64,000 nt of DNA from contig OU964921.1 of assembly GCA_918807975.1 (NCBI GenBank), positions 22,222,498 to 22,286,497 of the forward strand, read 5' to 3'. Both the position numbers and the translations under genes were made by a program. Below are positions 56,994 to 64,000 of the stretch, piece by piece. The notes under the pieces were generated by a model that was given only the letters and a program-made list of their open reading frames with translations, made no database searches and was not told where the DNA came from. The stretch comes from Aplidium turbinatum (lineage: Eukaryota; Chordata; Ascidiacea; Aplousobranchia; Polyclinidae). Numbering within the stretch: position 1 is the first letter of the stretch; each line of letters begins with the position of its first letter.

Positions 56994-58550
56994 ATGAAAG
57001 AGATGCAAATTTTTTCGGATAGTGATGTTGATTTGCCTTTATCTGATGGTGAAGGTGGTCCGCTAACATCTGACAAGAGTAACGAAGATGAGGTCGTGAC
57101 CGTCAGACATAGGCAGTCCCAACGTCGTAGGAGCCATGCCGTCAAATCATTAGATAGCGCCTTGGGTGAGGAAAATTACCATACATTGCCTGACCAGGAA
57201 GAGGAGCGAATGTCGGTGGTTGTTGACTAAAGAAGTAGAGTGAAAGTTGTTTGGAGTACCAAGCAACCATCAATAAGAGGAAAACAAAACTCTGCTAATG
57301 TGGTGCACAGTTTACCAGGAGTAAAGCGCGATTTTCAATATGCAACGACGTCGTATGATGCATGGCGTTTCTTATTTACAGCAGAGATGATCTACATCAT
57401 TGTTTCAAGCACCAGTACATGTACACGAGATGCTATCGCGAATATCGAAGGCTCAACGAACATCTTGGCATGCTTCACATTTTCAGCAAACTGATGCCAT
57501 GGAACTAGAAGCATTCATTGGATTGTGGTGTATTAGAGGACTACTCAAGCGAACATTTCACCTTAAGATTGCTTTTCCCATTTATATGGACATCCTATAT
57601 TTAGTGCGACAATGTCGTTGAACCGATTCAAATTTCTGTCTGCAAATATTCGTTTTGATGATAAAAGCACTAGGGCCAATCGCTGGCAAAGTGACCGATT
57701 TACAGCAATCAGAGAACTTTTCCAATATTTTACTGGAAATTGTGAAAAGATTTTAATACCAGAAGACTTCCTTTCACTGGATGAGACTTTGTTTCCATCC
57801 CGCGTTGGTGTGTCCTTCAGGCAATAAGCTTCAGGCAAAAAATAAGCACTGCTAAATATGATTTGTTGCTAAGAAGCATAAATAATGCGCGTATGTCATT
57901 CACCTATACCGCCATAGCTTATGCGGGTAAGCCAGTAGGTGTACCAGGACCACACTATCTGACTTCCACTATGGAATATGTGGAAACGTTGGTACACAAT
58001 TTGGACAGAGTTTCTTCGCTTCAAGGACGAAACATATCCCTTGATCGCTTTAACACTTCACTTGATTAGGCAGAATGGCTTTGGAACAAAAACATAACTT
58101 TAGTTGGAAAATGGCAAAGCAATAGAAAAGGGGTTAGCGAGTTAAAATCTCTCACTGATTGGGAAGCCTTCAGTACCAAAATTTACTGGGAGGAATCGAG
58201 AAACCACATTACCGTTACGTCGTACGCAGTCAAACCAAAATCTACCGGTAAACGCAATGTTCTGGTCTTATCAACTATGCAGCCAATCCTTGGAGTAACC
58301 AAAGATGACGGAAAGGAAAAACCTGCAATAATCAAGCTCTACGATTTTACCAAGGGTGGGACTGATGTCGTCGACCAGAAGATGGCATATTATAGCGTCA
58401 AGCCGAAATCAGCAAAATGGACTGTCTGCATTTTCTTACATTTTAGACTTTGCGCGGGTCAATGCGATGACCATTAGTTACTTGAACCGCGAGTTGTCCT
58501 TTTCACAAGCCAAGGGAGACGAACGTTTTGTGAGGGGTAGCAGCTAGCCA
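56994..58550 (+). pseudogene. piggyBac transposase (PGBD-like), several frameshifts
   Basis: An acidic N terminus (SDSDVDLPLSDGEGG) is followed by MELEAFIGLWCIRGLLKR, then MSLNRFKFLSANIRFDDKST and RFTAIRELFQYFTGNCEK, then LSLDETLFPSRVG with the first catalytic Asp in the LxxDE motif, as in piggyBac. Later NVLVLSTMQPIL, IIKLYDFTKGGTDVVDQKMA (the Gly-Gly-x-Asp-x-x-Asp-Gln motif holding the last catalytic Asp) and FARVNAMTISYLN. The order and motifs match the DDE_Tnp_1_7 family. The C-terminal Cys-rich finger is not seen. At least four frame breaks and stops, so inactive. Confidence 0.88.
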
Positions 58551-58785
58551 TGTCATTAGTCAAACCACACATGTCTAGACGATTGGATGATGTACCTATT
58601 CTACGTGGGTCACTCCGCCATACAATGTCAACATTTTTGGGACGAAGCCATAGATTAACAGCAAACTCAAATTTGCTATTACCAGTGGTTTTCATAATGA
58701 AATAACGGGCTATCATAAGATTTGTTCTTATCATGTTATCGTTGATTATGAGATTAGATATTTTAATCACAGTATTTGGTCATTT

Positions 58786-59213
58786 CTGCTATATGGCTGT
58801 GAATCGTGGACTGTATGCCCGACGATAGTGAAGAAGATCAACAGTGCTGAAATTTGGTTCATTCGTAGAATGATGGGAATTAACTGGATGGATAAAATCA
58901 CTAACGAAGAAGTGTGGAGACGCTCTGGGTGCACCCCTGGCGTCCTCATCACAACTATCAAAAAAAGGCAAATGACATTTATCGGGCATGTCTACCGCAA
59001 ACGCGGAATTGAACACTCGGCAATGATGGGGCGATTTCCTGGTCAGAGACACCAGGGGCGTCCACGTTTGGAAATCTTCAAAAATCTTTCAACGTGGACA
59101 AACCAAAATTTTGAAAATCTAATTAGAAGTATGGACAATCGATCGTTGTGGAGACTCACGGTAGCCGACGCCTTATTCAGGCATGGCCGATGATGATGAT
59201 GATTTGGTCATCA
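58786..59213 (+). mobile_element. RTE-like LINE 3' end
   Basis: Open plus frame LLYGCESWTVCPTIVKKINS, then AEIWFIRRMMGINWMDKITN, TPGVLITTIKKRQMTFIGHV and GRFPGQRHQGRPRLEIF, ending HGR and a TGA, then a (gat)n tail. Same family as 40438-41560 and better preserved. 5' truncated insertion within the piggyBac element. Confidence 0.88.
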
Positions 59214-60199
59214 CCGTTTTATTCAAAAGCGGGGTATTTTTCTATTTATTAATTGATCGAAATATTACTTATAAAGCTGTGCGGTTCAATTTCATTACCA
59301 TTATACTTGACGATGCTAATTTACTACACTTGCAATACGGTCTGTTTTGTACAATATTTCGCACAAGTCATATTTTTTTGTGACTGGAATTTCTTGTCTT
59401 CGAAAAATTTTGATAAGTCAGTTTTTCTCAATGCAATGACGAGCTGCATGTCTTCATTTTCAATAAACAGTGCCTGGATGACATTATGTGTTTCCATTTT
59501 CGCTGATAGGCATTACTTTCACAGATCAAATGTTTGTACTGTTTCAACGTCTGACGATGGTGAACCGCTGTAAAGCGGCCGATATTTCCTGCGAAAGTTT
59601 TGCGTAACAAAAAAGCATTCATTTCAGAGGAATGCAATTTGAAACAAACTCATGATTTTCTTAGGTTGTATCGCAACACCGCTGAACGTTGTATCGACAT
59701 AAGCAAAGTATCTACTGTATAAGCTGCTAGCACTCGCAATGACACGATAGGACATATCAAGCTGTGCTTATTTCTCTACGATGAGAATTAGGTCAGGGCA
59801 AGAGCGGCAAACCAGAGTTGACCTTTCGCTGCTTGATATTTGAGCAAACAAATTATATGGTAGATTATAAATATTAATGCAATTTCTTTGTAATGTAAAA
59901 ACGCCTAAAAATGCCTTATATTTATAAGGAAAAGTAAATTTTTGTTTAGTTTAGCATTACTCCATGTTATAATTCAAAAATATGCGTTCGAACGGTCAAT
60001 TTTGAAGCTGTTTTCGGGAAATTAAAATAAAAACCTACTTTCTATCGTTTTTCATCTCAAACACTTTATTTCAATAACTTTGTGGGGTAAAATTTTAATT
60101 TCTACACGCACAATACACATGGCTATTATCTTGCAAAATATTTTGGCTCTGTGATTTTCATAGTTCCCGTTATTAGCGATTAATTATCACAGGGCTAAA

Positions 60200-60291
60200 A
60201 TAGCCCGTGTCGAATATCGAATATCGTGACGTCACACGCGTGCCAAAGGGGGGTTGTAACCCCCAACCCCCCCCTTGGCTACGCCACTGAG
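60200..60291. mobile_element. MITE end fragment
   Basis: ggggggttgtaaccccc to ccttggctacgccactg: right terminus of the cagtggcgtagcc MITE type (compare 45558-45798). No left end is visible. Confidence 0.55.
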
Positions 60292-60993
60292 ATGCTGTAT
60301 CGGAGGATGGGGTAAGACACATCAAAAGACGCATCGCTTGGCTGTAAATCTACACTGTCTTCGCCGTTCGCAATGAAGCGTCCACGTTATAAGTTGCAAA
60401 CTCTTTCACAGTTCAGAAGAGCTTTGCCAGCGCAGAATTGCACCTTTTGTTGTTATCCAACCAGAGATCTCTCACCAACCACAATTTACAAAGCTCACTC
60501 TAAACTATTACTTACATACGTTCGACGTCTGTTGATGTTGTGTATGTCTTGTAAAAGCGGCGCAATCATTTCGGTTACAGCTGCACAAGCTAACGCAAGG
60601 CGAGGCACGAAAGGAGATGCTCATAATAATTTGACGTCTACTGGCGTTGAATCAATGCAAATAGGGTGATGTTTCTATAAAAGATTCAATTCTGCAAGTT
60701 GGGCACGTGCTATGCGCCGGCGCGTAACACCAGTGAATAAAGAAACAACAGGAGAAAATTTCTGCTCCTAAAAAGAGCAAACTGCAAAATGTTTCTGACA
60801 AGGTGTCATAAACCACATTGTATTGCAAAAAGTATCTGAGATACAAATTTTTGAGTAGCATCTCCAATATGCGTATGAACTTTGTGACAAAGTCATGAAA
60901 TTTCAGCTTTTTAGAATAGTTTTATCGTATGGTTTTCAGCGTTTAAAATTTCGTAAGGCATGAGATGCCCTAGCCCAGGCATGAAAGTGTTAA

Positions 60994-61970
60994 GCTACTG
61001 TATTTATGGAGCTCATTAAAATAACAACTAATAGAAACGCAGTAAGCCTACTGGGCCAAAAACAATCAAAAATTTGTTCTTTTATGCCTTTTTTTACGTT
61101 TAGTCATGTAATGCTCTTCATTGTATTTTTTGTCCCAGCCATCATGTTTTTTGCAACATTTGCTTGTAATGAAATCGTAGGGGTTTACTTTCTCACGCAG
61201 TCATGCTGTATACTTGGATTGTTTCAATGCTGTGCTGTAACGTCTCTAACCTTGTCAAAAAACACTTTTCTGCTGTACAGTATCTTCAACAACAGCGATT
61301 AATGAAATTACTTTGAAGCCAGCTTGAAAAACTAAGCTTTCTATCACTTCTTGGGTTAACTGCAGTAAAATATGTAATTGCTTCATTGATTAATTTCAAC
61401 TCAAACAATTAATTTCACTCAAACTTAAGATGTTTCGATTCAAATGAGCACTTTCTCGTTCTCAATTAGCAAACAAACGTGTTTGCATTAATTCAAAACA
61501 GATAGATATTTTATCGATTAGTAGATCAACCATTTTAGCAACAAGCGGTTTGTCTTTGCGTATCCTGAAATCGACCCAACACAGACCAAACCAATGACTA
61601 CAACAGGTTCAGTCAATCTCTCTTCATGAAGTCAAAATCACTGTTTGCTGCAGCGCAATAAAACAAACCTCTTGCTTGATTGCAACCTATTCAATAAATC
61701 AGTCTTTTTAGAATGAAATAAACGTCTTCAGGCGTTGAATTAAAGTAAAAAAGCTGGCAGGAAAGTTATGCGAAAATTTATCATTGTTGAGAAAACAGAC
61801 AACTGGATGTTACCATGCAGAAATTTTTCCCTTTGTTCAACGTCCTGCAACGTCTGATCACTAAAATGGTGAAAACAACTAAAAATGCTTTAATTTACAG
61901 GCTGCAATTGATCTGCTGGCATTTCAAAAGAAATTTTTTTTTAAACCAAACAAATGCGCAGCAGTTCATT
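60994..61970. other. no gene seen
   Basis: AT-rich. The plus frame 61006-61302 would be hydrophobic (FIVFFVPAIMFFATFACNEI) but has no recognised domain or supporting context. 61715-61745 carries another copy of the aacgtct-gcgttgaat motif. Confidence 0.45.
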
Positions 61971-61978
61971 ATTTAAAT

Positions 61979-63496
61979 CAGGGGTGTGCAACCTTTATTA
62001 CAGGAGGGCCATATATAAATATATGGGTGAAACCGCGGGCCGCACGTTTATTTAACATATGTTTTCTAGTAGTTGCTGGCACAAAAAAGTAGTTTTTTTG
62101 TTATTTATGTTATTCTTATGGCATTATTAGAGGTTATCTCCTTGCAGAAATAATAAGTTAAGACGCATACATTTCTAAAGAAAACTGCTATTCAAATTTA
62201 TTGTCACACCGGCTACGAGTTCAGTGAGAAATTTGCAGCTGGTTTCTTTTCCGGACGACTTTTTCCAAATTTACTTTAATGGAAGTGCTCGCAATTCGAA
62301 GTCCATTTTCCAGGTGCTAGCCTGTCAGAACGTATCGATAGGGATATTTTATGACGCCCATTTTAGAAAAAAATTGTTTGCACAAATACGTTTAGCCAAA
62401 AAGAGCCATTTTTGAAGTCATGTTTTTTTTCAAATGTGGAAAGTCATCTTGGTTGAGATGTTTTCAGTAAAAATCAAAAAATTCACGAATTCTTTCCGCA
62501 GTTCGTAAAATCGTTGCAACATGCAGCCCTTGCTTAACCAACGCACCTCGGAAAAGTAAAGTAGATCATTATGTGTCGTGTTGAGATTATCCAGAAACTT
62601 TTGAAACTGACGATGGTTGAGCCCTCGTGCTCGAGTGAAATTACTGCTTTAATAACTGGACTTAAGACGTGTTTGAACTTCAAGAATTTTGCGCACAGAT
62701 TTTGCTGGTGAATGATACAATGAAAAATTGCTATGCCATCATCGATTTTTCTCTCCCTCAAGGCAGACTTCAAGAGACTTAAGAATCCAATGCCAGTTCC
62801 GGACATGGATCGAGCACCATCAGTTGCGATTCCGCATAAGCTGGACAAGTCGAGTTCGAACTTGTCAAAAGCATCAATTCAGTAAAACTGTCAGCACCAA
62901 TAAGTTGTCGTGCCCTTCATTGACTGTAGTGACAGAAGCTCTTCCGTTTCGTTCAAGTCTTTGTCCTCTCCTTTTACACATATGGGCAACTGTGCTGTGT
63001 CCTTCGGGTCTGTACTTTCATCGATCGCAAAACTCCATAAAACAAAGTTTTTCACCTTATCCCTGAGTGTGTCACTAATATCACAAGCAAGATCATCGAT
63101 ACGCCTCGATATCAACCACCGTGACAGGCTTATTTTCTCGAACTCACTCTTCATTTTAGGGCACAGTTCTTCTGCGACATAGATAAGACACTGCTTCACA
63201 AAATTACCGTCAGAATACGGTTTCATAGTTTGAGCTATTTTCTGTGCAATTCTGTGCCTCTGATCTACTGACGTTCCAAATAATTAAATACAATCGGATG
63301 AGCGGTGGCCGGCGGGAGATTTCTAACATAGTTAACAGAAGGTGCGAAATGTACAATCACTCTATAATGAATTGTTCGGACGTACCAGACTAAACTAAAT
63401 TATAAACACGTTTCGCGGGCCGCACACAATTCAAAATTGGCACATCTTCGCGGGCCGCACAATTTTTCTTCGCGGGCCGCACGTTGCACACCCCTG
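61979..63496 (-). mobile_element. hAT element with both ends, 1518 bp
   Basis: Perfect 8 bp duplication atttaaat (61971-61978 and 63497-63504). Perfect inverted termini caggggtgtgcaac and gttgcacacccctg. gcgggccgcac words recur near both ends (three or more on the right, one on the left). The interior is a decayed GTF2IRD2-like transposase. Confidence 0.95.
62250..63226 (-). pseudogene. hAT transposase of the GTF2IRD2/ZBED5-like group, broken
   Basis: The minus frame 63226-62891 reads MKPYSDGNFVKQCLIYVAEE, then ISLSRWLISRRIDDLACDIS, then FVLWSFAIDESTDPKDTAQL and ELLSLQSMKGTTT: the DDE start with Asp in DESTD. A shifted frame (62848-62534) continues LCGIATDGARSMSGTGIGFL (second Asp region), then IFHCIIHQQNLCAKFLKFKH. 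The rest, in broken frames, contains FELRKEFVNFL. This order is that of the transposase domesticated in vertebrate GTF2IRD2. The N-terminal finger and the C-terminal dimerisation domain are missing or unreadable. Several frame breaks. Confidence 0.88.
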
Positions 63497-63504
63497 ATTT
63501 AAAT

Positions 63505-64000
63505 CAACGGTACATCCATGCACGTTGCACGCCATCCAGTAATTCGTAACTGAACAAAACAGCTGATAAGATTTTATTCATTGTTGTATTCGTTACTGGG
63601 GCTGGCGTCATTTGGAAGGTTTGGTTTATTAATTCGCACTGAAAATGCTGACCTATTTAAAACGCTCATCTAAACTTAAAAAATTCTAAAATTCTAAGCT
63701 TTAAAGTTTAAACTGTGTTTTATTGTAAAATCAAAAAAATTCTGTTCACCAAAAACCTACTTTTCGAAAACGTTTATTATATTTTTCTAATCGCTTTAGA
63801 TATCTTGGCACATTTGAGTTGTACTCAAACTATAGTATTGATGGTATGGAGTAGACCTTTTCGTAGCCACACCGATGAAACGATAGTTGTCCATGCGAAA
63901 GCCGTTCAAATAATGTTCTTATCTGCGGTCAGGCTTCTCCACACGCTTGCTAGCTTTGTTTGTCACATCGAAGGCAATATAATCTCGTGATCTTACCACA
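63505..64000. other. no gene seen
   Basis: AT-rich flank of the hAT insertion. The plus frame 63715-63990 has no recognisable motif. Confidence 0.5.

Larger units (their letters stand above)
55155..60989 (+). mobile_element. piggyBac element, 5.8 kb, decayed
   Basis: TTAA at 55151-55154 and 60990-60993. Inverted termini ctctttcatctctgggct and, inverted, cactttcatgcctgggct. Transposase remains lie at 56994-58550 in the plus orientation. A nested RTE-like LINE is at 58786-59213 and a MITE end near 60200. Two short dispersed motifs (gttgaatcaatgcaaa) are at 56690 and 60645. Confidence 0.8.

Noticed and set aside
61006-61302. Hydrophobic plus-strand frame as a membrane protein
   Set aside because: AT-rich composition alone yields such frames; no splice sites, homologous motif or conserved context.

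Overview
This is an AT-rich animal genome window made almost entirely of transposable elements threaded through one host gene. No bacterial feature (operon, Shine-Dalgarno site, CRISPR array) is visible. The mixture of hAT, PIF/Harbinger, piggyBac-type, Tc1/mariner, long-TIR and hairpin elements, RTE-like and other LINEs, a tRNA-headed SINE and Ty3/gypsy-type LTR elements suggests a repeat-rich aquatic invertebrate, perhaps a deuterostome. The sequence alone does not fix the phylum.

Host gene. Two minus-strand exons, 45201-45334 (start codon) and 13071-13164, have exact splice sites and matching phase. Together they encode the first 75 residues of a PLEKHD1-like pleckstrin-homology protein. 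They are separated by a 32 kb intron. No other host exon was recognised, so 1-13070 is probably the next intron and 45335-64000 is upstream of the start codon.

Layout. 1-1226: end of a hAT element. 1801-2067: hairpin element A, inserted exactly at the edge of the next element. 2073-8815: a long-TIR element with a PIN/XPG-nuclease-like reading frame, holding a TTAA-flanked element with a THAP remnant and two hAT insertions. 9590-10733: degraded LTR element. 11613-17328: several hAT-type elements with 8 bp target duplications, one carrying hairpin B. 17465-35277: a single hAT element swollen by nested insertions. Inside it lie three PIF/Harbinger segments laid end to end with shared TTA duplications. 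In the first of these sits a nearly whole LTR retrotransposon (20090-27642), which itself carries a hAT element with an internal tandem array (23963-27096). The third Harbinger copy (30205-33949) has an intact spliced Myb/SANT gene and most of a transposase, plus hairpin C.

37008-41560: SINE, mariner and LINE remnants. 41993-42645: two palindromes. 45558-46430: MITE, SINE and LINE. 46750-52842: a second long-TIR element of the same coding family, with repeated 15 bp motifs in its TIRs. 53640-54885: hAT-like. 55155-60989: piggyBac element with transposase remains and a nested RTE-like LINE. 61979-63496: complete hAT insertion with decayed transposase.

The most unusual signals are: (i) micro-insertions that turn TA into TA-GGC-TA, TA-GGCC-TA or TA-CCGG-TA, demonstrable between paralogous repeats and seen as words all over the window; (ii) three hairpin elements of one architecture but unrelated unit sequence; (iii) two long-TIR elements whose only recognisable product is nuclease-like rather than a DDE transposase.
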